DNA from: a virus
Virus record (IMG/VR): IMGVR_UViG_3300028844_003966
Coordinates: 1-37,088 of that record
Reading direction: 5' to 3' (one strand)
Length of the DNA stretch: 37,088 bases
Part shown: positions 8,404 through 17,691 of the stretch, piece by piece
How the letters are laid out: each line of letters starts with the position of its first letter
Position numbering within the stretch: the stretch's first letter is position 1
Program-made: the position numbers and the translations under genes
Notes under the pieces: model-generated
The model's input: the letters and a program-made list of their open reading frames with translations, nothing else
The model's database searches: none
Told to the model about the DNA's origin: nothing

Positions 8404-8782
8404 TACGAGCCCCGTATTGGCAAACGAAAAGAAAAATTACCTTATTGATATTGATGGTACAATAACGGATGATATCCCTAACGAACAACCCGAAAGGATG
8501 TCATCTTGTTTACCTTTTGATGAAGCTGTGGAGATAATTAACGGATGGTATGATGAAGGTCACATTATTACGTTCTTTACCTCAAGAACTGAAGACCATC
8601 GTAAAATAACTGAGGAGTGGTTTAAAAGACATAACATAAATTATCACAATCTTTTAATGAATAAACCTCGTGGTGGTAACTATCATTGGATAGACAACCA
8701 TATCGTTAGAGGTACGAGGTATAACGGTCAGTGGACCGAATTAACAAAAAAGACTGTAGAAATAGAAGTATTTGACGACTGA
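8372..8782 (+). CDS. HAD-superfamily phosphatase
   Basis: 136 aa if the ATG at 8372 is used. The HAD motif I is LIDIDGTITDD, with nucleophile D26 and acid D28. Motif II is FFTSRTE, and a terminal WIDNHIVRG segment supplies the distal acidic site. Small phage HAD enzymes of this type act on phosphorylated sugars or nucleotides; the substrate cannot be told. The ATG lies 32 nt inside dUTPase. An in-frame TTG at 8417 would give MANEKKNYLIDIDG and no overlap, and TTG is apparently used elsewhere here (17692), so the start is uncertain. The stop overlaps the next ATG (TGATG). Confidence 0.8.
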   Translation: MQMDLVQLETNTSPVLANEKKNYLIDIDGTITDDIPNEQPERMSSCLPFDEAVEIINGWYDEGHIITFFTSRTEDHRKITEEWFKRHNINYHNLLMNKPRGGNYHWIDNHIVRGTRYNGQWTELTKKTVEIEVFDD

Positions 8783-10647
8783 TGATTACAATAGGATTTA
8801 GTACAAGGGAAATTGATGAAAAGTTTATAGACCACATTAAAAAAACCTGTGGTCCAAAAAACATCGAAATAATCCCATTTGAAAATAAAGGGACTCACTC
8901 ATTAACCGAGGCATACAATATCATTCTTGAGGAATCAACGAATGATATTGTTGTACTTTGTCATGATGATATTTATTTCGATAAAAAAGGATGGGGTAAT
9001 AAATTAATTAAACATTTTGAAAAAAACCCTGAGTACGGTATTCTTGGAGTTGCAGGAAGTGTTGAGTTACCTAAGTCAGCTAAGTGGTGGGAAAACCCCT
9101 CAAAAATGAGGGGGATTGTTAATCACGAACACGAAGGTAAAAAATGGGAGTCAAAATACTCAAATAGTCAGGGTAATAAATTAGATGAAGTACTACTCGT
9201 AGATGGGTTGTTTTTTGGGTTAAGAAAAGACAGAATTAAAAAAACATTCGATGAAGATGTTAAAGGATTCCACTTTTATGATATCAGTTTTACTTTTGAT
9301 AATTTTTTAGAAGGTGTTAGGATTGGTGTCATGTACGACGTGAGAATTACTCACAAATCTATAGGGCAAACAAATGAAGAATGGGAAAATAATCGTGAAA
9401 AAATATCATTTAAATACCAAGACTTATTACCTAAAAAAATATTAAAAACTCAGGATGATGTTTTAAACATATTGGTATTATCTAAAAATCTTGAATTAGT
9501 TAAACACCCTTTGTTAAACGGACATAATTTAACCATAGTATCAGAATTAACAAATAAAAAAAACAATATTTTTTCACTTGAGTCGATGCCAGGGACATTC
9601 ATCGGTGACGGAAAAAAACAAATAAAAATAGGAGGGGGTATAGTTCCAACCGTTTATGGTAGATTGTATAAAAATAGTAATATTGATTATGATTTAATTA
9701 TTTCCGATTCTAAATTCTTATCAGATAAGGTAAAGGTTGTTTACCCGAACACTACTCATTTAATTGTTAGTGACCATTTGTCATCACACAGTTCAATTAC
9801 GTCGATAAAAAAATTAGAAAAAAATTTATTTGAATTCTATAATCAAAACATAAAAAAACCTAAGGTAAAAGTATTGACTGGATTTTCAGAAAAAGGGGGG
9901 TCGACGTATGCGATTTCAAGACTTGTAAATTTCTTTAATAAAAAAGGTATTGAGACCGTATTGTATGGTCCACATGATTATCATTTAAACATATGTAAAT
10001 CGGATTTACACTCTAACTTTAATTTTGAACCTGACGATATTTTAATAACACATTTTGTTGATTTACAAAAAAGACCTAACGTTAAAAAAGTTGTTTTGTT
10101 TTGTCATGAAAAAAACATTTTTGAGGTATCCAAATTACAACCTCACTGGGATGAAGTTGTTTTCTTAAATAAAAAACAAAGAAATTATCATAATGGTTAT
10201 AATGGAAAGCACTCAATTATACCTAATTTTAATGATATGTATGAAGTTATAAAAACAAAAGATAGTGTAGGAGTCACTGGTATTATTGGGTCCATTGATT
10301 ACAACAAACAAACCCACGTATCAATTCAACGAGCATTAAAAGATGGGTATAAAAAAATTATTTTGTTTGGTGTGGTAACCGATAAGAAATATTATGAGGA
10401 ATATGTTAAACCGTTAGTTGATGGTGTGACTGTTATTGAGTATGGATTTTTAGAAGATAAAATTAAAATGTACTCAATGATTGAGTCAGTATATCAGTCA
10501 TCACTAAGTGAGGTAGCCTCTTTAGTTAAAGATGAATGCGAGATGACAAATACTAAGTTTTTTGGTGTTCCTTCAATAGAAAATGACGGAGAGAAATTTG
10601 ATGATGAAGAAATATTTAATAAATGGAAAAAAGTATTAGATTTATGA
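8782..10647 (+). CDS. Two-domain glycosyltransferase (GT-A plus GT-B-like)
   Basis: 621 aa, about twice the length of a single-domain enzyme. Residues 1-215 are a GT-A domain: VLCHDDIYF (58-66, DXD-like metal and nucleotide-sugar site), LLVDGLFFGLRKD (138-150) and FHFYDISF (163-170). After a spacer, residues 361-621 start again with KVKVLTGFSEKGGSTYAISR, a GT-B-type Rossmann opening, and run through GVTGIIGSIDYNKQT and a terminal SEVASLVKDE segment. It could add two sugars in sequence, or the second half could be a degenerate domain used for acceptor binding. It is in the middle of the glycan block, with a 1-nt gap to the next gene. Confidence 0.78.
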   Translation: MITIGFSTREIDEKFIDHIKKTCGPKNIEIIPFENKGTHSLTEAYNIILEESTNDIVVLCHDDIYFDKKGWGNKLIKHFEKNPEYGILGVAGSVELPKSAKWWENPSKMRGIVNHEHEGKKWESKYSNSQGNKLDEVLLVDGLFFGLRKDRIKKTFDEDVKGFHFYDISFTFDNFLEGVRIGVMYDVRITHKSIGQTNEEWENNREKISFKYQDLLPKKILKTQDDVLNILVLSKNLELVKHPLLNGHNLTIVSELTNKKNNIFSLESMPGTFIGDGKKQIKIGGGIVPTVYGRLYKNSNIDYDLIISDSKFLSDKVKVVYPNTTHLIVSDHLSSHSSITSIKKLEKNLFEFYNQNIKKPKVKVLTGFSEKGGSTYAISRLVNFFNKKGIETVLYGPHDYHLNICKSDLHSNFNFEPDDILITHFVDLQKRPNVKKVVLFCHEKNIFEVSKLQPHWDEVVFLNKKQRNYHNGYNGKHSIIPNFNDMYEVIKTKDSVGVTGIIGSIDYNKQTHVSIQRALKDGYKKIILFGVVTDKKYYEEYVKPLVDGVTVIEYGFLEDKIKMYSMIESVYQSSLSEVASLVKDECEMTNTKFFGVPSIENDGEKFDDEEIFNKWKKVLDL

Positions 10648-10648
10648 T

Positions 10649-11395
10649 ATGGTAATATTAACAACATTATATAATTCAGAAAACTATGTTGAAAGATGTT
10701 TATACTCGATTATGAGTCAGACATTTAAAGATTTCAAATGTTATATTACTGACGATTTGTCAACAGACAATAGTGTTAATATAGTAAAAAAAATCATAGA
10801 AACTGACGATAGGTTTATACTAATAGAAAATAGTGAAAAGTTATATCAACCCGGTAATTATGACCAAGTAATCAGATATAATGAAAATATAAGTAATGAT
10901 GAAATTTGTGTTGAAGTTGACGGCGATGATTGGCTACCTGATTCTAAAACATTAGAAAGAATAAATAATGTGTATAATGACCCTAACGTTTGGATTGCAA
11001 ACGGTAGTTTTAGATACTCTAATGGAATGAGCGGTTTTTCAAAAAAACAACTAAATTTTGAGTCGATTAGAACGCAGCGTTTTACTGCGTCTCACATAAG
11101 AACTTGGAGAGCGTTTTTATGGAGAAATATTTTAGAAGATGATTTATAAGATGAGGACGGTACATATTGGAAAGTTACTGGTGACTTATCATTTATGTAT
11201 CCCATGTTAGAGATGTCAGGAGAAGAACACTATACTTTTATGAAAGATATAAATTACGTTTATAATGAACAAAACCCGATTAATGACCATAAAGTTGACT
11301 TAAAGTTGGTTAATGATATTGCCGTTAAAATAAGGAATAAAAATCCATATAAAAAAATAACTAAAAATGAAAAAAATTTGGTACGCCCCATATAA
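10649..11395 (+). pseudogene. GT2 glycosyltransferase interrupted by an in-frame TAA
   Basis: Codons 1-166 form a GT-A domain: ILTTLYNSENYVERCLYSI at the start, YITDDLSTDNS (32-42) and VDGDDW (90-95), the metal-binding DXD of GT2. Codon 167 (11147-11149) is TAA. The same frame then stays open with DEDGTYWKVTGDLSFMYPML up to the TAA ending at 11395, which is exactly the C-terminal half expected of these enzymes (GDLSFM-PMLEM-G). One base change would restore a 248-aa protein. The C-terminal end overlaps the next gene by 29 nt. It may be a true nonsense allele, a sequencing error, read-through, or two separate polypeptides (restart ATG at 11195 gives 66 aa). Confidence 0.8.
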
Positions 11396-12509
11396 ATTTG
11401 AGTCTTACGGAGAAGAAGAAATTAAGGCGGTAGAGGAATCTTTACGTAGTGGATGGTTAGGAGGACAAGGACCTAAATCTGTTGAGTTTGAAAAAGCTAT
11501 TGCTAAAAGATTTGGTAAGAGATTTGGAGTTTTTGTTAACTCAGGTTCATCCGCTTGTTTATTAGCACTAGCGGCTTTAGACCTAATTAGAGGTTCTAAA
11601 GTGATAACACCCGCTTGTACATTCTCAACAACGTTAGCACCCATAATTCAGCTAGGGTATGAACCTGTATTTGTTGATGTCGGATTAACTAATTATGTGG
11701 CAGACATCGATGAGATTATTTCTGAAATAACTCCTGAAGTTAAAGCAATTATGTTACCTAATTTAATTGGTAATAAACCCGATTGGAAAAGACTTAAAAC
11801 CGAGTTAAAATTATTAGGTAGAGAAGATATCTATTTAATTGAGGATTCAGCAGACACTATAACTGAAACTATGGAGACTGATGTTGCAACCACTAGTTTT
11901 TATGCATCTCATGTTATTACCGCTGGAGGTGTTGGGGGGATGGTCATGTTTAATGATGAAAAACACGTTATAAAGTGTCTACAATACCGTGATTGGGGTA
12001 GATTGGGTAATGACTCAGAAATAATGGATGACAGATTTAATCACCAAGTCGATGGAATTCCTTATGACCACAAATTTTTATATAGTGTATTAGGTTATCA
12101 TATGAAATGTAGTGAAATGAATGCGGCTTTTGGTTTAGTACAATTAGAAAGATTTAAGAAGTTTTCTAAAATAAGAAGAGATAATTTTGAAAGGTATCTT
12201 GAGAATTTAAAGGGAGTAGGAGATTTAATACTTCCTGATGATATGATAAAACCTAATTGGTTAGCGATACCACTACAAACTGAGAAAAGATTTGAATTGT
12301 TGACGTTTTTAGAGAATAATAATATTCAAACTAGGGTCACATTCGCGGGTAATGTTACAAGACATCCCGTTTATCGTGAATATTTACAAGACTTTAAAAA
12401 TTCAGATACTATTATGAAAAATGGTTTCTTGATTGGGGCACATCACGGAATGACCCTTGAAGATGTTGATTACGTTTGTGATAAAATTAAAGAATTTTTT
12501 AATGGATAA
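11367..12509 (+). CDS. ColD/RfbH-like PLP-dependent sugar 3-dehydratase (DegT/DnrJ/EryC1/StrS fold)
   Basis: 380 aa, full length for the DegT family. The PLP-phosphate and ring contacts are visible: NSGSSACLLAL (58-68) and IEDSAD (158-163, D160). At the Schiff-base lysine position it has SFYASHVITAGG (177-188), so His182 replaces Lys. This exchange defines the PMP-dependent 3-dehydrases that make 3,6-dideoxyhexoses (GDP-sugar ColD, CDP-sugar RfbH/DdhC) rather than aminotransferases. RDWGR (208-212) and YDHKFLYSVLGYHMK (233-247) also match the RfbH family, but RfbH's 2Fe-2S cysteines are absent, closer to ColD in that respect. GGVGG replaces the usual GEGG. The substrate is inferred, not proven. 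Confidence 0.82.
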   Translation: MKKIWYAPYKFESYGEEEIKAVEESLRSGWLGGQGPKSVEFEKAIAKRFGKRFGVFVNSGSSACLLALAALDLIRGSKVITPACTFSTTLAPIIQLGYEPVFVDVGLTNYVADIDEIISEITPEVKAIMLPNLIGNKPDWKRLKTELKLLGREDIYLIEDSADTITETMETDVATTSFYASHVITAGGVGGMVMFNDEKHVIKCLQYRDWGRLGNDSEIMDDRFNHQVDGIPYDHKFLYSVLGYHMKCSEMNAAFGLVQLERFKKFSKIRRDNFERYLENLKGVGDLILPDDMIKPNWLAIPLQTEKRFELLTFLENNNIQTRVTFAGNVTRHPVYREYLQDFKNSDTIMKNGFLIGAHHGMTLEDVDYVCDKIKEFFNG

Positions 12510-13186
12510 TGAGACCTTTAATTTTAGGAGACGGATTATTAGGTTCTGAATTAATAAAACAAACTAAATGGGACTTTCTGTCTAGGAAGTCCCATAACTT
12601 TGATATCAAAAATTTTAGTGACTTTATTAAAGATGAATACGATATTATTATTAACTGTATCGCAAATACAAACACGTATTCAGAAGAAATGGACTCACAC
12701 TGGAATGTTAATGTTCAGTTTGTTAATGAACTAATTGACTATTGTAATGATAAAAATATTAAATTAGTACATATTTCTACAGACTATGTTTATACAGGGT
12801 CTGATATAAATGCCAATGAAAATACTGTTCCGGTTCATTGTAACACATGGTATGGTTATACTAAATTAGTTTCTGATGCGATAGTACAACTCAGGTCTAA
12901 TAACTACCTTTTAATAAGGTGTACTCAAAAACCAACACCATTTCCTTATGAAAAGGCATGGATAGACCAGATAGGTAATTTTGATTATGTTGATGTAATT
13001 TCTGATTTAATAATAAAATCAGTCAAAAAGAATTTATCAGGTCTATATAACTTAGGTACTGAGACTAAAACAATGTTTGAATTGGCGTCAAGAACCTCTA
13101 ATGTTAGTAAGTCCTTCTCACCTGTTAGTGTACCTAAGAATACGTCTATGAATGTGACTAAACTACTGACTGATTTAAATGAATAA
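12509..13186 (+). CDS. NAD(P)-dependent sugar reductase/epimerase, RmlD/ColC-like SDR
   Basis: 225 aa, short for an extended SDR (usually 280-320). The Rossmann motif is ILGDGLLGSEL (5-15). HISTDYVYTG (88-97) gives the catalytic Ser/Thr, and YGYTK (115-119) the Tyr-xxx-Lys pair. These are typical of dTDP-4-dehydrorhamnose reductase (RmlD) and related 4-keto-sugar reductases. Its start overlaps the stop of the ColD-like gene by one base, so the two are coupled. A ketoreductase is just what is needed to finish a dideoxysugar after a 3-dehydratase, as ColC does after ColD. The missing length is in the C-terminal substrate domain, so specificity is uncertain. Confidence 0.78.
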   Translation: MRPLILGDGLLGSELIKQTKWDFLSRKSHNFDIKNFSDFIKDEYDIIINCIANTNTYSEEMDSHWNVNVQFVNELIDYCNDKNIKLVHISTDYVYTGSDINANENTVPVHCNTWYGYTKLVSDAIVQLRSNNYLLIRCTQKPTPFPYEKAWIDQIGNFDYVDVISDLIIKSVKKNLSGLYNLGTETKTMFELASRTSNVSKSFSPVSVPKNTSMNVTKLLTDLNE

Positions 13187-13886
13187 CCCGTTTTTTTCAA
13201 TATCAATACCAACCTATGGTTATAACGGTAAAGGTTCGGAATTTTTAAACTTTAGTCTTTCTAAATTAAGTAGTCAGACTTTTAAAGATTTTGAAGTCGT
13301 TATATCAGACCACAGTACCGATAATACGATAAAAGATATTTGTAGTGTGTGGGGTGATAAGTTAGATATTAAACATCAGTTTAATGAAAGAGGAAGGGGG
13401 GTAATATCTCCTAATATAAATGAATCAATGAAGCGGTGTGAGGGTGAATGGATTAAGATACTATTTCAAGACGATTTTTTATATGATGAATTTTCATTAG
13501 AAAAACAATTTGATTTTATTAAAAATAATAATAAAATGATATGGTTTTTTTCTAAGTTTTATCACAGTAATGATGGGGTTAGATTTTACAGACTACACCA
13601 ACCAAAATGGAATAACACTGTATGGGCCGGTAACAATACTCTTGGTTGTCCTAGTGGGTTGACTATTAAAAATAAAGATATATTATTTTTTGATGAGAAC
13701 TTAAATTGGTTAATGGACTGTGATTATTATCATAGTATGTATTTAAAATATGGAGAACCCAACATATTAGATGACATAACTGTAGTTAATAGAACTTGGG
13801 GTAATCGATTAACTGATACCATAACACAAGAAATAAAAGATAGAGAATATATTATTGTAAGTAACAAATATGAAAAATCTAAATAA
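13179..13886 (+). CDS. GT2-family glycosyltransferase
   Basis: 235 aa. GT-A fold signatures: SISIPTYGYNGKG near the N-terminus, VVISDHSTDNT (40-50) and ILFQDDF (94-100) as DXD-equivalent metal site. WLMDCDYYHSMYLKYG near residues 185-200 fits the acceptor-side region. It overlaps the SDR gene by 8 nt and the following gene by 17 nt. It is a likely transferase for the sugar made by the two preceding enzymes, by position only. Confidence 0.82.
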   Translation: MNNPFFSISIPTYGYNGKGSEFLNFSLSKLSSQTFKDFEVVISDHSTDNTIKDICSVWGDKLDIKHQFNERGRGVISPNINESMKRCEGEWIKILFQDDFLYDEFSLEKQFDFIKNNNKMIWFFSKFYHSNDGVRFYRLHQPKWNNTVWAGNNTLGCPSGLTIKNKDILFFDENLNWLMDCDYYHSMYLKYGEPNILDDITVVNRTWGNRLTDTITQEIKDREYIIVSNKYEKSK

Positions 13887-14520
13887 TGTTACTTTAGTTT
13901 GTGTTACCTCAGTAAATATTGGTGGGTCTATTTATGCGTTGGAAAAATCTTGTAAAAATATTAAATTTAATGACGTTATTTTATTTACCGATTCTGACGT
14001 ATCACATGATTTTATAAAAATCATAAAAATACCTAAATTAGATTATATTAAATACAGTGAGTTTATTGTTTATGAATTACATAAACACATAGAGACTGAC
14101 TTTGTTTTGATAGTACAAAATGATGGATTTATTGTGAATTCTGAACAATGGAATGATAATTTTTTAAATTATGACTATATTGGGGCACCGTTTCCGATAC
14201 CAGATGAGAACGATAAAATATCATATAGAACACCTAAAAATGAATTGGTTAGGGTTGGTAATGGAGGATTTAGCCTAAGAAGTAAGAAATTATTATCATT
14301 ACCGACGGAATTAAATTTAGAGTGGAAATCTTATTTTAATTATTGGAATGAGGATGGATTTTTCTGTGTACATAACAGAGAAATTTTGGAAACTAATGGT
14401 TGTGTTTTTGCGCCAATCTCTGTCGCCGCACAATTTTCACATGAAAAGGAAACTAAAGAAACTGAAGGCATTATCCCTTTTGGGTTTCATGGTAAAAATA
14501 GTAAATATATTAATTTATAA
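13870..14520 (+). CDS. DUF5672-type putative glycosyltransferase
   Basis: 216 aa. Diagnostic stretches in order: VTLVCVTSVN at the start, DFVLIVQNDGFIV (77-89, carrying the NDG metal-site equivalent), YIGAPF, VGNGGFSLRSKKLL (129-142), NEDGFFC and a terminal PFGFHG. These match DUF5672, a family found in glycan clusters and thought to be a GT-A glycosyltransferase. The family is uncharacterised as to sugar. Overlaps neighbours by 17 nt and 1 nt. Confidence 0.8.
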   Translation: MKNLNNVTLVCVTSVNIGGSIYALEKSCKNIKFNDVILFTDSDVSHDFIKIIKIPKLDYIKYSEFIVYELHKHIETDFVLIVQNDGFIVNSEQWNDNFLNYDYIGAPFPIPDENDKISYRTPKNELVRVGNGGFSLRSKKLLSLPTELNLEWKSYFNYWNEDGFFCVHNREILETNGCVFAPISVAAQFSHEKETKETEGIIPFGFHGKNSKYINL

Positions 14521-15221
14521 TGTTTGATTTATTTACCATACTATACGAAGGTAACTATAAATTTTTTTTTGATGAAAAAAAATGGTTTTGGGTTTTTAAT
14601 AATAAAAATTTAAATAGTAAAATATTAGTAATTAATAATTTAGATAGTTTAGATGATTTAAATAACAAAATTGAAGATTTTAAAAGAAAATTTGAATTTA
14701 GTGTTGTTTATGTTACTAAAAATAAATTTATTGATTTTGGGGTGGATTACGATGCGTTTAGAACCTCTTCGATTTATTCCTCACCTTATTTCACTATGAT
14801 TGAACGATGTGACTCCGAATTTTTATTTTGTGTAAATGAAGACTGTATGAATAATCTATACATTTCAGAAGAATATGTAGAAAATTCTATTAAAACATTA
14901 ATATCTAATGAAAATTGTTTTTTTACAACGGTTTCATGGTCAGACGTAGAAAATACTGGGTTACATGAAATGTTAAACTGTAACTTAGACTTACATGAAA
15001 CCGAGTTTTTTTACCCATCTAATGGGTTTTCTGACCAACTTTTTTTCTGTAACATAGAAAAAATTAAATTAATTAATTTTAATTCTAAAAGTCACCCGTA
15101 TTTAGGACCTAAATATTGTGAAAATATGTGTTTTGAAAAGAAGGTGATGGACTTTTTTAAAACATATGTGAAGTATAGAATGATTTATAAAGGAAAAGAT
15201 TATTATATACACAATAAGTAA
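14520..15221 (+). CDS. Hypothetical protein of the glycan block
   Basis: 233 aa, very Phe/Asn/Lys-rich. I recognise no family. The layout (early hydrophobic strand, EFLFCVNEDCMNNLYIS around residues 99-115 where a GT-A enzyme has its DXD, and a terminal aromatic stretch) loosely resembles a GT-A transferase, but no clear motif is present. It is coupled by one-base overlaps (TAATG) to the genes on both sides, so a glycan function is inferred from context only. Confidence 0.6.
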   Translation: MFDLFTILYEGNYKFFFDEKKWFWVFNNKNLNSKILVINNLDSLDDLNNKIEDFKRKFEFSVVYVTKNKFIDFGVDYDAFRTSSIYSSPYFTMIERCDSEFLFCVNEDCMNNLYISEEYVENSIKTLISNENCFFTTVSWSDVENTGLHEMLNCNLDLHETEFFYPSNGFSDQLFFCNIEKIKLINFNSKSHPYLGPKYCENMCFEKKVMDFFKTYVKYRMIYKGKDYYIHNK

Positions 15222-15940
15222 TGGATAACAATAAGATAATAACCACAGGTGCTAAATTAATAATCACCGACTTTAATCATTTACCCGAAAACCCCAAGGA
15301 TTTTTGGATGGATGAATACACGGATAACTATATAGTGTATGATAAGGCGCATAGATTTAATGAAACTAATAAAATAATCCATAAAGAAAATTTAGGGTCA
15401 AACATACATGAGATATTTGACTTCATTCACAATCATTATGATGACTTACCCGAAATAATGATTTTTTGTAAAGGGGATGTTTTCCCACGACACTGCTCAG
15501 AAGAAAAATTTAAAAAAATAATAAATAACACAGAGTTCACACCAATACAAAACTATATAAGAAACACACCGAAATATTCCTATAACATTTATGCATATGT
15601 TGATGAAAACGATTTGTATTATGAGAAACCTATTGAGGTAAATACCACAGTTAGTAGGATACATAAAGCAAAATACATATTCAATTATCATCAGTTATTG
15701 AATGAAATTTTCGAAGACTCTTATGTCGGTGAATATATTTGTTTCGCGCCTGGCGCAAATTACATAATCACTAAAAATGATGCGTTAAAATTCAATAAAA
15801 ACTTTTATAAGACAATGTTAGGATTTATATCTTGGACCTCAATACCTGGTGAGTCTTATTTATTTGAAAGGGCATTATTCACAATTTATGGAAGTGATTT
15901 TATTATTAAAAATAAATATAAGAATAATGGTAACGACTAA
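15221..15940 (+). CDS. DUF3431-like protein, putative glycosyltransferase-related
   Basis: 239 aa. FDFIHNHYDDLPEIMIFCKGD around residues 66-86 (quoted as IHNHYDDLPEIMIFCKGD) followed by RHC, and GANYIITKNDALKFNKNFY later on, resemble the DUF3431 family, which occurs in glycan clusters and is thought to adopt a transferase-like fold. No catalytic assignment exists that I can verify. The last 14 nt overlap the next gene's chosen start. Confidence 0.6.
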   Translation: MDNNKIITTGAKLIITDFNHLPENPKDFWMDEYTDNYIVYDKAHRFNETNKIIHKENLGSNIHEIFDFIHNHYDDLPEIMIFCKGDVFPRHCSEEKFKKIINNTEFTPIQNYIRNTPKYSYNIYAYVDENDLYYEKPIEVNTTVSRIHKAKYIFNYHQLLNEIFEDSYVGEYICFAPGANYIITKNDALKFNKNFYKTMLGFISWTSIPGESYLFERALFTIYGSDFIIKNKYKNNGND

Positions 15941-16838
15941 TTTGACGGGTAATTTAGGGAATCACATGTGGCAGTACTCGGTTTGTAGGGTGGTCGCAGA
16001 AAAATTAGGATATGAATGGGGGGTAAACCCATCACCAACCCATGACTATCATCGAGGTATGAATCAAATGTATTTTATGGACGTTGATTTTGGTATATTT
16101 CCTGAAGGTGACTTTAATGACTTTCACGAAAAGTGGTTAACTTATAAACATGTTGACGATGTTAATATAACTATGTTAGATAAAAGAGTTTATGAAATAC
16201 CTGATTGGACTCGGTTGATTGGTGATAATGGAGCGTTTGGTGGAATATATCAGTCAGAAGATTATTTAATTGATAGAAAAAAGGATATCGTTGAGTGGTT
16301 TAAAATAAAAGATGTTTATAAAAATGAATATGATAAAAAATTAATCGATTTGGGTATTACTTTAGATGAGAATACCTGTGTAATTAATTTTCGTGGTGGA
16401 GAATATAAAAGTATACCTAATGTAATATTAAGGAAAGAATATTGGAAAAATTCAGTAGAACATATTAAAAATATAAATCCTAATATGAACTTTATTGTTA
16501 TTACTGATGACCCGAATACTGCGAATAGGTACATACCATATGGTTTTAAAACTTTTCATGTAGATATTGGATTTGATTTTTATGTAGTAAATAACGCTAA
16601 AAATTTAATTATATCAAACTCGACTTTTGGGTGGTGGGCCGCGTGGTTAAATACTAAATGTAATATTACCATCGCACCTAAATATTGGGCTAGACACAAT
16701 GTTAGTGACGGTTATTGGGCTACGGGTGATTCATACACAAGAGGGTTTACTTATATGGACAGAGAAGGTAAGTTATCTTTATATGATGAGTGTAAAACGG
16801 AAGCTATAAAATATTATAAACAAAAAGGGATATTATGA
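15927..16838 (+). CDS. GT11-family alpha-1,2-fucosyltransferase-like enzyme (first copy)
   Basis: 303 aa from the ATG at 15927. A longer reading from 15849 adds 26 residues without family similarity and overlaps the upstream gene by 92 nt, so it was rejected. The GT11 signature near the N-terminus is TGNLGNHMWQY. The peptide INFRGGEY is the counterpart of the family's HxRRGDY donor motif, here altered. FVITDD and LIISNSTFGWWAAWL are the third and fourth motifs. Known GT11 enzymes move L-fucose from GDP-fucose to the 2-OH of galactose. The altered GGEY motif makes donor or acceptor identity uncertain. A second family member is at 17692. Confidence 0.82.
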   Translation: MVTTNLTGNLGNHMWQYSVCRVVAEKLGYEWGVNPSPTHDYHRGMNQMYFMDVDFGIFPEGDFNDFHEKWLTYKHVDDVNITMLDKRVYEIPDWTRLIGDNGAFGGIYQSEDYLIDRKKDIVEWFKIKDVYKNEYDKKLIDLGITLDENTCVINFRGGEYKSIPNVILRKEYWKNSVEHIKNINPNMNFIVITDDPNTANRYIPYGFKTFHVDIGFDFYVVNNAKNLIISNSTFGWWAAWLNTKCNITIAPKYWARHNVSDGYWATGDSYTRGFTYMDREGKLSLYDECKTEAIKYYKQKGIL

Positions 16839-17689
16839 GTAAAATCTACGATTGCTTTAATTTCTTTAACGAATTAGATATTTTAGAATTAAGATTAAAT
16901 ATTCTAAATGACTATGTAGATTATTTTGTCATCGTTGAATCTGATGTAAGTCATTCGGGAGAAAAAAAACAATTTAATTTTGAGATTAATAAATCTCGTT
17001 ATAATAAATTCATAGATAAAATAATTTATTATAAAATTACCGATACCCCGAACGATTTTTTAAACCTAAATGAAACCGAAGATGTCGAATTAAATAAAAT
17101 CAATGAATTTATTATTAAACAAACTAACAGATTTAATCGTAAAACTCAACAGGATTATGGTAGAGACTTCTTTCAAAAAGAATCAGTAAGAAGACCGTTA
17201 ATTAATTGTAATGATGATGATATTATTTTATTTTCAGATTTGGATGAAATACCTAATCCTGAAATCATAAACGAGTTGAGTGGGTATGATTTAGGCCACA
17301 AAATACTTAGTTTACGACAAAATACGTATTATTACTATTTAAATGTATTTAAACAGTCCGACTGGTACGGAACTAAGATATTAAAATATAAAAATCTTAA
17401 GGACTTATCGTTAAATGAAGTAAGGGGTGATGTAACTCTTAGTGACAAGATTGATAATGGAGGATGGCATTTTAGTTTTATGGGTGGTAAAAAAATGGTT
17501 GAAAAAAAACTAACTTCATATTCGGCCAAAGACTTATCATCTAAAAGAGTTTTAGAATCAATCGAATATAATATTGAAAATAACATAGACCCTTTTTTTA
17601 GAGGTAAGTTAGAAACTGTAGAAATTGATAATACTTTTCCTGAGTATTTGAGGAATAATATAAACTCATTTAATCACCTAATAAAATAA
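16835..17689 (+). CDS. GT17-like glycosyltransferase
   Basis: 284 aa. The N-terminus KIYDCFNFFNELDILELRLN followed by DYFVIVES and SHSG is typical of family GT17 (the family of the bisecting beta-1,4-GlcNAc transferase and its bacterial and viral relatives). SDLDEIPNP (134-142) carries the DXD-type metal site, and GWHFSFMGG (210-218) is the other diagnostic block. It overlaps the fucosyltransferase-like gene by 4 nt. The sugar donor in phages is not known. Confidence 0.85.
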   Translation: MSKIYDCFNFFNELDILELRLNILNDYVDYFVIVESDVSHSGEKKQFNFEINKSRYNKFIDKIIYYKITDTPNDFLNLNETEDVELNKINEFIIKQTNRFNRKTQQDYGRDFFQKESVRRPLINCNDDDIILFSDLDEIPNPEIINELSGYDLGHKILSLRQNTYYYYLNVFKQSDWYGTKILKYKNLKDLSLNEVRGDVTLSDKIDNGGWHFSFMGGKKMVEKKLTSYSAKDLSSKRVLESIEYNIENNIDPFFRGKLETVEIDNTFPEYLRNNINSFNHLIK

Positions 17690-17691
17690 TT

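Noticed and set aside
11147-11149. Stop-codon reassignment as explanation for the in-frame TAA
   Set aside because: TAA ends most other genes in the window at proper places, so general recoding of TAA is not supported.
12568-12595. Perfect 9-bp inverted repeat (ATGGGACTT...AAGTCCCAT) inside the SDR gene
   Set aside because: Stable on paper but no T-run follows and it lies in normal coding sequence; kept only as a note.
15849-15926. Longer N-terminus for the first fucosyltransferase-like gene
   Set aside because: The extra residues overlap the upstream gene by 92 nt and lack family similarity; the ATG at 15927 fits GT11 alignment.
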